Part shown: positions 54,435 to 63,791 of the stretch, piece after piece
How positions within the stretch are numbered: position 1 is the stretch's first letter
How the letters are laid out: the number at the start of each line of letters is the position of its first letter
Assembly (NCBI RefSeq): GCF_002752655.1
Contig: NZ_CP023737.1
Span: 3,558,001 to 3,622,000, forward strand
Direction: 5' to 3'
DNA length: 64,000 nucleotides
Origin: Methylosinus trichosporium OB3b
GTDB lineage: Bacteria; Pseudomonadota; Alphaproteobacteria; Rhizobiales; Beijerinckiaceae
Notes under the pieces: model-generated
The model's input: the letters and a program-made list of their open reading frames with translations, nothing else
What the model was told of the DNA's origin: nothing
Database searches by the model: none
Made by a program: the position numbers and the translations under genes

Positions 54435-54463
54435 ATTATGTTAACCTGTGACTGCGGTGTCAA
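54435..54463 (-). promoter_or_regulatory. Promoter of the RND efflux operon
   Basis: Minus-strand -35 TTGACA (54463-54458) and -10 CATAAT (54440-54435), separated by 17 bases. The predicted transcript start falls just before or within the operator. Confidence 0.65.
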
Positions 54464-54592
54464 TGCTGAAACGGCGCCGGCGTTGTCGAAGTCACCGCCT
54501 TTTCCTCGCGTCGGACGTCCCCGGACGGAGACCAGGTAGGAAAAGGCGAAGAGAGGTCTTAGAGTGACGCAAACGAAATTGGATCGATCGCC

Positions 54593-55243
54593 ATGACATC
54601 AGAGCCAGTTGCTCCGGCTCCAGAACTCACGGAAGAGCATGTGCCCGGCCGCAAGGAATGCCAAATCCTCGTAGCGGCGCGGGCCCAATTCCTGGAGCAG
54701 GGATTCTCGGACACCAGCATGGACGCCATCGCGCGCCGCGCGGGCGTCTCCAAGGCGACGCTCTATGCCTATTTCCCCAGCAAGGAGGCGCTGTTCAGCC
54801 ATCTGATTCAGGTCGAATGCAAGGAAAAATGCGTGACGTTGCCTTCGCCCGATCTCGACGAAGGCGTGCAGCCGGCGCTGCATGCGCTGTGCAGCCATTT
54901 CGTCCGGCATTTCCTCGCCAAGGAGTCGATGGCGTTTTTCCAGACTGTTTCGGGCGAGCGCTGGCGCTTTCCCGATCTCTGCAAGCTCTATTTCAAGAGC
55001 GCCCGGCAAATCGTCGTGGATTTCGTCGTCGCATATCTCGAGCAGGCGAGGGCGAAGCGCCTGCTCGCTTTTGATGATGCGGGCATCGCCGCCGAGCAGC
55101 TGATGAACCTCGCGCTGCTGGACACGCCGTTCCGTGTCGCGCTCGGCCTCGAGCTACGCGATCAGGAGGAGGCCGAGCGGATCATGGAGGCGGGGCTCGC
55201 AGTCTTCTTGAAGGCCTATGGAGTGACCGAGACGCGAGACTGA
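54593..55243 (+). CDS. TetR/AcrR-family repressor of the efflux operon
   Basis: The protein has 216 residues. The helix-turn-helix is ILVAARAQFLEQGFSDTSMDAIARRAGVSKATLYAYFPSKEALF. The C-terminal ligand part resembles the AefR-like subgroup (FFQTVSGERWRFPDLCKLYFKSA). It is divergent from the RND operon with a palindromic operator between them, so local repression is likely. Confidence 0.9.
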   Translation: MTSEPVAPAPELTEEHVPGRKECQILVAARAQFLEQGFSDTSMDAIARRAGVSKATLYAYFPSKEALFSHLIQVECKEKCVTLPSPDLDEGVQPALHALCSHFVRHFLAKESMAFFQTVSGERWRFPDLCKLYFKSARQIVVDFVVAYLEQARAKRLLAFDDAGIAAEQLMNLALLDTPFRVALGLELRDQEEAERIMEAGLAVFLKAYGVTETRD

Positions 55244-55294
55244 GGGCTCGCGCTAATTCGACTGCGTCGAAAAGATTCCACGACCATCAGGGTC

Positions 55295-55374
55295 GTCATT
55301 GCGAGGAGCGCCGCGACGAAGCAAACCAGGGTCGCGGGCAGGGTTCTGGTTTGCTCCGCGTCATTCGCGGTGAC
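55295..55374. repeat. Interspersed repeat of the GTCATTGCGAGGAGCG type
   Basis: Begins GTCATTGCGAGGAGCGCCGC and ends with an imperfect inverted copy (TCATTCGCGGTGAC). Second copy of the element at 9941-10020. Confidence 0.65.
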
Positions 55375-55462
55375 GAGGCCCGCCGCCCTCCGCATGTCGA
55401 GAGCGCTTTCCGACCGCACGGAATCATTCGATCGATAAGAATTCGCTCAAACGAATGAATTC

Positions 55463-55497
55463 TAGAGCGGTATCCGATCCAATCGGATCGGAAAGCT

Positions 55498-55500
<3 letters not shown>
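55463..55500. repeat. Palindromic repeat / terminator after the copper-storage gene
   Basis: TAGAGC ... GCTCTA arms enclose GATCCAATCGGATC. It resembles the TAGAGC-GATCCGATT palindromes scattered in Rhizobiales genomes. It abuts the stop codon of the copper-storage gene. Confidence 0.6.
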
Positions 55501-55914
<414 letters not shown>

Positions 55915-56100
55915 TCATTTGTGAACGTGCTCGGGCTTGCCTTTGCGCTTGGTCGCGGCGAACTCGCGGAGCTGCTCCTCGCTCATCGATTCATACATGG
56001 ATTTCGACGCGCCTTGCAGCTCGCTCGGCGATATCTCGCCGCGCTTTGCGGCGAGCGCGGCTCCGGCGGCCTGCTGCTGGGCTTTGGATCTCGCCGGCAT
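55915..56100 (-). CDS. DUF3008 family small protein
   Basis: The protein has 61 residues: MPARSKAQQQAAGAALAAKR, then LQGASKSMYESMSEEQLREF and TKRKGKPEHV. This is the typical DUF3008 pattern, a short charged protein of unknown function. GGGAGA lies upstream. It is 15 bases before the Csp3-like gene and may be co-transcribed. Confidence 0.8.
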   Translation of the reverse strand: MPARSKAQQQAAGAALAAKRGEISPSELQGASKSMYESMSEEQLREFAATKRKGKPEHVHK

Positions 56101-56162
56101 GTCGTTTCTCCCGCGGGCGACGAAGTAAAGGATAACCCCGCGGCGACGGAGTCGTTCCGCGC

Positions 56163-57089
56163 TCAGCCGCGCCGGAGGCGCGCCGCGAGATCGGGCAGCC
56201 TGCCGCCGCTCGCGAGATAGACGCCGAAGGAGACGCACAGCAGCGCCGCTTGTTCGATCGGCGAGGGAATCTCGCCGAGAATCGGCACGGCCAAGAGCGC
56301 CGCCATCGGCGGCGTCAGCGCCGCGAAGGCCGCGCCAGCAGAAGCGCCGAGCAGCTCGATCGCCTTGCCGAAAAAATAGAGAGCGACGACGGAGACGAGC
56401 ACGCCCTGGAACAAAGTCTGGAACAGAACATCGCTCAGCGGCGCGTCGAACGCCCGCCCGCCGAAGACGAGGAAATAGATCGGCAGATAAATGACCAGCG
56501 AGCCGGTGGAGACGAGCGCCGCCGCATGCAGCGACTCGAGCCGCGAAGCGCGCAGCGCCAGCGCATAGCAGGCCCAGATGAAAGCTGCGCCGAGCAGCAG
56601 CAGATGGCCGAGCGCGCCATCCGCGAGCGGCGCCGTCCCGAACACGATGGCGAGGACGCCGCAGGCGATCAGCGCATAGCCGAGCTTGCGGGCTGTCGAG
56701 AAGCGCTCATTCATCAGCACGGCGGCGAGCGCGGCGACGAACATGGGCATGGAGCCGGGCAGCAGCGCGCCGGCATGGGCCGCGGGCGCGAGGCGCAGTC
56801 CGCTCGCGGCGACGAGCACATAAGGCGCGCCGGCGCCGCAGACGAGAGTGGCGAGACGCCACGGACCGAGCCGCTCGAGCGCGAGGCCCTTGCGCAGAAC
56901 GACCGGCAGCAGCAGCGCGCCGGCGGCGCCGAAGCGCAGCATGGTGAGATCATAGACGGAGAGCGTGGTCGTGACGCCATGTCGCGTGACCGCGATCCAA
57001 GTGGCCCAGATGCAGACGGCGGAAACGCCGAACGCCGCGCCGAGCGCATAGCGCGTCGGCGGCGCGGCTTGCGCGATTTGATCGCTCAT
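56163..57089 (-). CDS. EamA/DMT-family transporter
   Basis: The protein has 308 residues and ten membrane helices in two EamA repeats (VCIWATWIAVTRHGV and LGHLLLLGAAFIWACYALALRAS). Drug/metabolite exporters of this type carry amino acids or other small metabolites; the substrate is not clear. It is divergent from the NagZ-like gene. Confidence 0.88.
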   Translation of the reverse strand: MSDQIAQAAPPTRYALGAAFGVSAVCIWATWIAVTRHGVTTTLSVYDLTMLRFGAAGALLLPVVLRKGLALERLGPWRLATLVCGAGAPYVLVAASGLRLAPAAHAGALLPGSMPMFVAALAAVLMNERFSTARKLGYALIACGVLAIVFGTAPLADGALGHLLLLGAAFIWACYALALRASRLESLHAAALVSTGSLVIYLPIYFLVFGGRAFDAPLSDVLFQTLFQGVLVSVVALYFFGKAIELLGASAGAAFAALTPPMAALLAVPILGEIPSPIEQAALLCVSFGVYLASGGRLPDLAARLRRG

Positions 57090-57200
57090 GGCGTCGTCCT
57101 CGGTCTATCGATTGCGGCCACTCATAGTCGAGAACAGGCGCGGGCGCAGCAATTATCTCTGCGACGTTTGACCGCGCGCGACCGCGCGCCATTTGCTCAT

Positions 57201-57223
57201 GGACCGCGAGCCGTCCGGCTCGC
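57201..57223. repeat. REP-type half repeat
   Basis: GGACCGCGAGCC followed by GTCC and GGCTCGC, matching one half of the repeats at 6424 and 9426. It lies directly upstream of the NagZ-like start codon. Confidence 0.5.
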
Positions 57224-57239
57224 CGACGGAGTGGATCTC

Positions 57240-58232
57240 ATGGCGCTGCCGATCGGCGAGCTCTTTCTTCTCGGATTTCGCGGCGCGCAGATTCCGCGAT
57301 GGCTGCGCGAATTCGCACATGACTTCGGCCTCGGCGGAGTCATCCTGTTCGACTATGACTGCATCGACAAGAAATATGAGCGCAACATTTTCGATCCTGC
57401 GCAGCTTGCGGCGCTCTGCGCGGAGCTGCACGCGCTGCCGTCGCATCCGCTGATCTTCATCGATCAGGAAGGCGGCAAGGTGCGCCGCCTCAAGGAGGAG
57501 CGCGGCTTCGCGCCGCTGCCGAGCGCGCGCATGCTCGGGCGCATGAGCGCGGCCGAGCGTCTCGCCGCCGTGCGACCCGCTTATCACGAATTGCGCGAGC
57601 TCGGGCTCGATGTGAATCTCGCGCCCGTCGTCGATCTCGACATCAATCCGGACAGTCCTGACATCGGCTCGGCGCAGCGCAGCTTCTCCGCCGATCCTGC
57701 GATCGTGGAGGAATGCGCGCGCACGCTGGCGGAAGCCGCGCGACTGGTCGGACTGAAGCTCTGCCTCAAGCATTTCCCCGGGACCGGCGGCGCCAAGGTC
57801 AATCCGCATGATCATGTGATGGATCTCTCCGACTGCCTGACCGAGCCGCAGGTCGCCGTGTTCGAGCGGCTGATTGCGCGCATTCCGATGGTGTTGTTCA
57901 GCCATGGCGTCGTGAATCAATGGGAGAAGGAGACGCCTGTTTGCCTGTCTTCGGTCGCCGTCGGCAAGCTGCGCGCCATCGCGCCGCAGGCGACGATCCT
58001 GACCGACGATCTACAGATGCAAGGCGTGCAGAAGCTGATGTCGACCGGCGAAGCCTGTCGCCGCGCGCTCCGCGCCGGCGCCGATTTTCTGCTCATCGGC
58101 AATAATATGCTGGACGAGCAGGAGCAGGCTGCGCATTACGCGCGCGATCTTCGCGAAGCTTGCGCGAGCGACGCCGCGATGCATATTCATGCCGAAGAAT
58201 CGATCGACCGTATTCGTGGTTTGAAGCCATAG
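57240..58232 (+). CDS. Glycoside hydrolase family 3 protein, NagZ-like
   Basis: The protein has 330 residues. The family-3 barrel has GVILFDYDC, PLIFIDQEGGKVRRLKE, NLAPVVDLDIN, the KHFPGTGG substrate loop and the nucleophile Asp in ILTDDLQMQG. NagZ removes GlcNAc from muropeptides. Against typical NagZ (KHFPGHGDT), the His-Asp pair of the loop is altered here (KHFPGTGGAKVNPHDH), so the acid/base arrangement may differ. Next to nagA, an SIS-domain gene and murQ, it fits cell-wall recycling. Confidence 0.82.
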   Translation: MALPIGELFLLGFRGAQIPRWLREFAHDFGLGGVILFDYDCIDKKYERNIFDPAQLAALCAELHALPSHPLIFIDQEGGKVRRLKEERGFAPLPSARMLGRMSAAERLAAVRPAYHELRELGLDVNLAPVVDLDINPDSPDIGSAQRSFSADPAIVEECARTLAEAARLVGLKLCLKHFPGTGGAKVNPHDHVMDLSDCLTEPQVAVFERLIARIPMVLFSHGVVNQWEKETPVCLSSVAVGKLRAIAPQATILTDDLQMQGVQKLMSTGEACRRALRAGADFLLIGNNMLDEQEQAAHYARDLREACASDAAMHIHAEESIDRIRGLKP

Positions 58233-58258
58233 CCCTCATTGCGAGCGAGTCCAGAAAA

Positions 58259-59395
58259 TCAAGACGCGCCCGCCACCCAGGTCGCGATGATCGAGACATC
58301 GTGCGGCGCGAATGCGACCATATCCGCGCGATAGCCCGGCGCGAGACGGCCGAGCCGATCGCCGAGTCCCAGAAAATGCGCCGGCTCGCGCGAGGCGAGC
58401 GTCAGCGCGCGTTCGAGCGGCAGGCCGAGCCGCGCGACGCAATTGCGCACCGCGCTCGCCATATCGAGCGCGGCGCCCGCCAGCACGCCGTCCTCCGTCA
58501 CGCAGCGGCCGTCGCGCGCGAGAATGCGCCGGCCCTGTAGCGCGAATTCGTCGCTGTGTCCGCCGACGGGAGGCATGGCGTCGGTGACGAGCATCGGATG
58601 GCCAACGCTAGCGCGCAGCGCCAGCCGCAGCATCGTCGAATGCACATGCTCGCCATCGACGATCAAGCCATAGCAGGCGTCGGGCGATTCGAGCGCAGCG
58701 GCGATCGGGCCGCCCTCGCGGCTGCCGAGCGGGCGCATGGCGTTGAACAAATGGGTGAAGCCGGTGAGTCCATCGCGCATCGCCGTGCGGGTCTCTTCAT
58801 AGCTCGCCATCGAATGGCCGAGCGCGATCTTGCAGCCGGCGCGCGTCAGCGCAGCGATGAAGCCATCGGGAACCTCCTCGGGCGCGAGCGTCACCAGCGA
58901 GACGCAGCCCGGCGGCGGCGCGAGAATAGCGAGATGATGCGGCTCGGGTCGCCGCACGAGATCGCCGCGATGCACGCCGAGCTTCCGCGGCGAAAGGAAA
59001 GGCCCTTCGAAATGTACGCCGAGAACGCCCCGCTCGCGCGTCATGCTGTCCGCGATCGCATGCGCCGCGGCGCGCATCTTCTCATCCGTGTCGGTGATGA
59101 GCGTCGGCAGCAGCGATGTCGTGCCAAATCGGCGATGCGCGCGCAGGATCGTCGCGATGGCGTCCGGCGTCGGCTCGTCGTTGAAAAGCACATCGCCGCC
59201 GCCATTCACTTGAAGATCGATGAAGCCCGGCGCGAGCCAAGCGCCCGCAGGCAGATCGACGATCGTCGCTGCGGCGACATCGTCACGCCGAGTCAGCGCG
59301 ACGATCGCTTCGTCCTCGATCAGAACCGCCGCGTCGCGATGGATGCTATCGCCGTCGAAGACGATATCGGCTGCGATCGCCAATCTTTCCTTCAT
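58259..59395 (-). CDS. nagA: N-acetylglucosamine-6-phosphate deacetylase
   Basis: The protein has 378 residues of the amidohydrolase fold. Segments are LAPGFIDLQVNGGGDVLFND, GVLGVHFEGPFLSPRKLGVH with the metal Glu, IALGHSMASYEE, FTHLFNAMRPLGSREGG and LVTDAMPPVGG with the catalytic Asp. It yields glucosamine-6-phosphate. Its start overlaps the SIS-domain gene stop by 4 bases (ATGA). Confidence 0.93.
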   Translation of the reverse strand: MKERLAIAADIVFDGDSIHRDAAVLIEDEAIVALTRRDDVAAATIVDLPAGAWLAPGFIDLQVNGGGDVLFNDEPTPDAIATILRAHRRFGTTSLLPTLITDTDEKMRAAAHAIADSMTRERGVLGVHFEGPFLSPRKLGVHRGDLVRRPEPHHLAILAPPPGCVSLVTLAPEEVPDGFIAALTRAGCKIALGHSMASYEETRTAMRDGLTGFTHLFNAMRPLGSREGGPIAAALESPDACYGLIVDGEHVHSTMLRLALRASVGHPMLVTDAMPPVGGHSDEFALQGRRILARDGRCVTEDGVLAGAALDMASAVRNCVARLGLPLERALTLASREPAHFLGLGDRLGRLAPGYRADMVAFAPHDVSIIATWVAGAS

Positions 59396-60423
59396 CGCGT
59401 GCGCGTGACCTTCTGCAAATGGCGCGGCCGATCGACATCGGCGCCGCGCGCCGCCGCGAGCCGCGCGACGACGCCATAAAAGCTCTGGATCAGGCAGATC
59501 GCGTCGAGCTCGGCATGGTCGCTCGCCAGCGTCGGCAGATGCGTCGCGGCTTCGCTCGCATCGTCGGTCGTGAGCAGCGCCGCGCCCTTGCGGCGAAGAT
59601 CTGCGGCGAGCGCGCGCATTCCCGGCGCCGCTTCGTCCTGCGGCGTGAGCATCAGCACCGGATAGAGCGACGACACCAGCGAAACGGGACCGTGCAGAAA
59701 CTCCGCCGAGCTGAAGGCCTCCGCATGAAGATTGGAGGTTTCCTTCAGCTTCAGCGCCGCCTCGCGCGCAATGGCGAGCGTCGGTCCGCGGCCGATGGCG
59801 ACGAGGCTGCCCGCGCGCGCGAAAGCGCCGACCAGCGCGCTCCAGTCGAGCTCCGCCGCCGCTGCGAGCCGCTCCGGCAGGCGCGGCAGCGCCGCGGTCA
59901 GCGCCGCGTCCTCGCTCCATAGCGCGACGAGCCGCGCCAGCGCCGCGAGCGAGCTTATGAACGTCTTGGTCGCCGGAACGGCGAGCTCGGGTCCGGCCTC
60001 CATGGGCAGCGCAAACTCACATTGAGCGGCGAGCGCGCTCGCCGTCTCATTGACGATGCAAGCCGTCACTGCTCCGGCCCGGCGCGCGGAAGCCGCGAGC
60101 TCGATGAGATCATTGCTGCCGCCCGATTGCGAGATCGCCAGGAACAGCTGGCCCTCGAGGCGAAGGCTGCGATGATAGACGCTGGCGATGCTCGGCGCAG
60201 CGGCGGCGACAGGCAGTCCGAGATGGCGCTCGAGCAGATGCTTGCCGAAGGTCGCGGCATGGGCGGAGCTGCCGCGCGCGCAAGTGACGGCGACTTGCGG
60301 CGGTCGCTCGCGCAGCCGCGCGACGAGACGCGCGAGCGGCTCCGCGAGCGCGCGCTGCTGTCGCGCGACGGCGCTCGGCGCTTCGCGCGCTTCCTGCGCC
60401 ATTCGATTGTCTGGCGTCGTCAT
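59392..60423 (-). CDS. SIS-domain glucosamine-6-phosphate deaminase (NagB-II/AgaS-like)
   Basis: The protein has 343 residues with two SIS domains: VTCARGSSAHAATFGKHLLE with ISQSGGSNDLIE, and LVAIGRGPTLAIAREAALKLKETSNLHAEAFSSAEFLHGP. This resembles the isomerase half of GlmS without the glutaminase, as in NagB-II deaminases. It would turn GlcN-6-P into fructose-6-P and ammonia. It is coupled to nagA and divergent from murQ. Confidence 0.9.
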   Translation of the reverse strand: MTTPDNRMAQEAREAPSAVARQQRALAEPLARLVARLRERPPQVAVTCARGSSAHAATFGKHLLERHLGLPVAAAAPSIASVYHRSLRLEGQLFLAISQSGGSNDLIELAASARRAGAVTACIVNETASALAAQCEFALPMEAGPELAVPATKTFISSLAALARLVALWSEDAALTAALPRLPERLAAAAELDWSALVGAFARAGSLVAIGRGPTLAIAREAALKLKETSNLHAEAFSSAEFLHGPVSLVSSLYPVLMLTPQDEAAPGMRALAADLRRKGAALLTTDDASEAATHLPTLASDHAELDAICLIQSFYGVVARLAAARGADVDRPRHLQKVTRTR

Positions 60424-60569
60424 CGGCGGCCTATCGGTGCGCGCCCCCCGGCCGCGGTCTTATCTCACAATGGCGCGCGGCGCGCGAGAAGCAATTCTTC
60501 GCCGCAGGCTCTCGGCTCCGCTTGCGAATCGAGGCCGCGGCCCAAAACTCTGTCGCAAGGAGAAGCGAT

Positions 60570-61523
60570 ATGGAAACGGAACGTCCGAGCCCACGCTATT
60601 CGCGCATCGACGCCTGGGAGCCGGCGGAGATTCTCGATGCGATGATCGAAGGCCAGCTCGCCGCCGTCGCCGCGGTGCGCGCCGCGCGCGCGTCGCTGGA
60701 AAGCGCGGCGCTCGCGATCGAGCAGAAGCTCGGCGCTGGCGGGCGACTCGTCTACGTCGGCGCCGGCACCTCTGGGCGGCTCGCGGTGCAGGACGGCGCC
60801 GAGCTCGCGCCGACCTTCGGCTGGCCGCAGGACAAATTGCTGCTGCTCATCGCCGGCGGCGAGGATGCTCTGCTGAAGGCGGTGGAAGGCGCCGAGGACG
60901 AGAGCGCGCGCGCCATCGAGCTGATGCGTCGTCATGGGGTGGGGCGGGCCGATGTGCTGATCGCGCTCGCGGCGAGCGGCACGACGCCCTTCACGCTCGC
61001 CTGTCTGCGCGAGGCGAAGCGCGCCGGCGCGCTCGTCATCGGCGTCGCCAATAATCGCGACACGCCTCTGCTCGCCGAGGCCGATCACGCGATTTTCCTC
61101 GACACGGGACCGGAGGTGATCGCTGGCTCGACGCGCATGAAGGCGGGCGCCGCGCAGCGCACCGCTCTGCTGCTGCTGTCGTCGCTGGTGATGATTCTGC
61201 TCGGCCGTGTCTTTGACGGGTTGATGGTCGATGTGCAGGCGTCCAACAAGAAGCTGGTTCGCCGCAGCGAGAAAATTCTCGCGCGATTGACGGGCCGCGG
61301 AGCCGAAGAGATCGACGCCGCGCTGCGCCGCTCCGGCGGCAGCGTGAAGCTCGCGTTTCTTTTGCTGCAAGGTTGGGAGCACGCCGAGGCGGAGGCGGCG
61401 CTCAGCGCCGCCCATGGCCATTTGCGCCGCGCTTTCGAGACGCTGGACGCGCGCCGCGCCGGCATTGCGGCTCAGACGCCCGGCGGATCGACGGTCGGCT
61501 TGAAGAAGCCGACGCCGAGTTGA
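60570..61523 (+). CDS. murQ: N-acetylmuramic acid 6-phosphate etherase
   Basis: Cleaves the lactyl ether of MurNAc-6-P in peptidoglycan recycling. The protein has 317 residues. The SIS fold has YVGAGTSGRLAVQDGAELAPTFGW, IAGGEDALLKAVEGAEDES, ALAASGTTPF and EVIAGSTRMKAGAAQR, with the catalytic Glu residues of MurQ present. AAGGAG precedes the ATG. Its last 52 bases overlap the end of the patatin gene on the other strand. Confidence 0.95.
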   Translation: METERPSPRYSRIDAWEPAEILDAMIEGQLAAVAAVRAARASLESAALAIEQKLGAGGRLVYVGAGTSGRLAVQDGAELAPTFGWPQDKLLLLIAGGEDALLKAVEGAEDESARAIELMRRHGVGRADVLIALAASGTTPFTLACLREAKRAGALVIGVANNRDTPLLAEADHAIFLDTGPEVIAGSTRMKAGAAQRTALLLLSSLVMILLGRVFDGLMVDVQASNKKLVRRSEKILARLTGRGAEEIDAALRRSGGSVKLAFLLLQGWEHAEAEAALSAAHGHLRRAFETLDARRAGIAAQTPGGSTVGLKKPTPS

Positions 61524-63616
61524 ATGAGCGCGCGGCTCACGAGATCGGGCTTGCGGCTCGCGAGCGTGAACAAGCGGCCCCCGTTTCTGTCCCGCCACGG
61601 CGCCTCCCACACGCGATAGGGCTTGTCGCGTGCCTCCTTCAGCCGTTCGAGAATGCGCTCGATGGTCTTTGCGTCCAGCGTCTGGCTCATCGGCGCCGTC
61701 GCCCTGCGAATGCCTTCGACATTGCGCTCGTCGAATGCGGGATCGAGCAGCTCGGCGATGACGAGCCGCGCGTCATCCGCATCGACGCCGAGATCGCTCG
61801 GCAGCTCCCAGCCGGTGATCTGGTCGCGGCGCACGAGATCGGCGAGAATGGCGAGCCGTGCAAAGCTCAACGTCTTGTCGCGGATCAGGCCCGGCGCGCT
61901 GCGTATTCCCGGCATCAGCACGAAGCCGAGCAGAAGGCCGAGCACGCCGCGCACATTTTGCTGAACCAGCAAAGGCGCGACGCGATCGAAGCGAGCGCCG
62001 ATGCGCTCCATGAGGCGATCGAGATCGGCCTGTGTGATCCGGGGCCAGGGTGGAAGCTCGACGGTTTCCTTCGCCGAGCCATAGAGCGGAACGAGGCAAT
62101 AGGACGCCGAGCCTGCCGGATCGCTCTCTTCCGGCAGTGCTTCGAGCGCCTGTTTGTCGACCTGCGGCGGCCAGCTCGTCACGATCGGATGATCGGCCGG
62201 AACAGCGAAGGCGGTCAGCAGAAACTTCTGACAATTGCGTCGTCCGAGCTGATAATCATGATCGCGAAACGCGCGCGCGACGAAGCCGCCGAATCCGCCG
62301 AGCAGGCCGCTGGCGATGCCATAGCGTTGCGGCTTGCCGTCGACGACGCGGCGCGGGCCGATCAGATAGCGGCTGCCATGATCGGGATCGACGGCGAGCG
62401 CGAGCTCGCCGGGCTTGAAGCGCGCCTGATCGATCAGCGAGGGCATCAGCGAGCGGAACAGGCTGACGATATCCATCGCCGGTTCGCCTTCGTTGCGGAT
62501 CGGCTTGGGCTCGGGAAAGGGCGAGATCATCACCACGGCGCGGTCGGCCTCGTGGAGATCGAACAGAATGCGTTCGTCGGTCGCCTTCTTCTTCAGCGTG
62601 AAGCGCGCATATTCGAACGGGTCGTTGTCGATGATGCCGCCGTCGGCGCAGGTGAACCAGAACGGACTCTCGCTCTCCACCGCCGGCGGCCATTGCGGCG
62701 CCAGATTTTCAAGGCCGGCGATGTCGTTGTTGGGATAGCGGCGCCCCTCGTAATCCTGCGGCAGCGGCGCGTCGATGAGACGCGGCGCGAGGCCGACCGG
62801 AAAGGCCGAGGAGCCGAGCGCGCAGACAGCGTAATCTTTCCAGGAGTCGCGCGTCGCGGGATTGGGAATGGTCGCGAGATCGAGCTCGGCGCGCCGCGTG
62901 TCGCTGTCGGCGAAATCGCTGCTCGTTCGCCAACCGCCGGCGCCGGTCAGCACGAAATGCGCGCGGTCGCCATGCGAGATCATATGGTAATCGCCGCCGT
63001 CGAAGCGCAGTCTCCAGGGGACGCCGCGAAGATTGGACAATGTGAGATAGATGTGCAGCGTCGCGGAGACATAGGGCCGCGGCGCGCGAACGTCGCCGAC
63101 GCTGATCGCATCCGCGGCAATCTCGTCGAGCAGGCGGGCGTTGAGCAGCGACACGACGGGGAGCGGATCGTTCTTCGCCGGAAAGGGCGTGCGGCTGGTG
63201 CGCGAGAAATCTTGCGCCTCGGGCGGACGGATGTCGAGATCCTCGAGCGACAGGAAATCCTGAATCTTCGGATCCGCGGCGTCGAGCGTCGGCTTGACGA
63301 CCCATGCGTCATAGAGCTTGGGGAGAGTGTAGCGATAGCTGAAGCCGCCCTGCGTGAAGACGCCGGGCTTCGCGTTGTCGACGAGCGCGATGGCGCCGAT
63401 CGCCGCGGTGATGGCGCCGGCGGAGGCGCCGGACATCACCTTTATGCCGACGCGATGGTTCGGGACCGCTCCGCTCTGGTCCCCTTCGCGTGCTTTTTCC
63501 CAAGCCTCCAGCGCCTCGATCAGAAAATCGAGGACGCCGGCCGTATAGGCGCCGGCGGAAATCGCGCCGGACATTGTGAGGCCGATCTGAAATTCCTGTT
63601 TCGACAATTCATCCAT
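61472..63616 (-). CDS. Large patatin-like phospholipase (DUF3376-type)
   Basis: The protein has 714 residues. The N-terminal patatin part has TMSGAISAGAYTAGVLDFLIE as the oxyanion region, the nucleophile elbow MSGASAGAITAAIG, and the catalytic Asp in TCADGGIIDNDPFEYARF. A long C-terminal extension of ~330 residues includes one hydrophobic stretch (VRGVLGLLLGFVLMPG). Probably a lipid acyl hydrolase. This architecture resembles patatin proteins with a DUF3376 tail. Confidence 0.82.
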   Translation of the reverse strand: MDELSKQEFQIGLTMSGAISAGAYTAGVLDFLIEALEAWEKAREGDQSGAVPNHRVGIKVMSGASAGAITAAIGAIALVDNAKPGVFTQGGFSYRYTLPKLYDAWVVKPTLDAADPKIQDFLSLEDLDIRPPEAQDFSRTSRTPFPAKNDPLPVVSLLNARLLDEIAADAISVGDVRAPRPYVSATLHIYLTLSNLRGVPWRLRFDGGDYHMISHGDRAHFVLTGAGGWRTSSDFADSDTRRAELDLATIPNPATRDSWKDYAVCALGSSAFPVGLAPRLIDAPLPQDYEGRRYPNNDIAGLENLAPQWPPAVESESPFWFTCADGGIIDNDPFEYARFTLKKKATDERILFDLHEADRAVVMISPFPEPKPIRNEGEPAMDIVSLFRSLMPSLIDQARFKPGELALAVDPDHGSRYLIGPRRVVDGKPQRYGIASGLLGGFGGFVARAFRDHDYQLGRRNCQKFLLTAFAVPADHPIVTSWPPQVDKQALEALPEESDPAGSASYCLVPLYGSAKETVELPPWPRITQADLDRLMERIGARFDRVAPLLVQQNVRGVLGLLLGFVLMPGIRSAPGLIRDKTLSFARLAILADLVRRDQITGWELPSDLGVDADDARLVIAELLDPAFDERNVEGIRRATAPMSQTLDAKTIERILERLKEARDKPYRVWEAPWRDRNGGRLFTLASRKPDLVSRALIQLGVGFFKPTVDPPGV

Positions 63617-63791
63617 GTCGGTCTTCCTTTCGGCTCACGCTTTCGCGCGGCGCATGATCGCCTTTGCTGCTTCATCCGATCATGTCTCGATGGTCTCGTC
63701 GCCTCGGTCGCCGGCAACGTATAGGCCGCCAGATGCGTCGGCTCTGTCGAATGTCTTGTAAGCTCTATCACTACGTCTGATCTCGCGAAGA

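Noticed and set aside
61373..63724. A 783-residue plus-strand open frame
   Set aside because: Antisense to the patatin gene; composition is that of a reversed high-GC coding frame (many Arg, Asp, His, Gly) with no motif.
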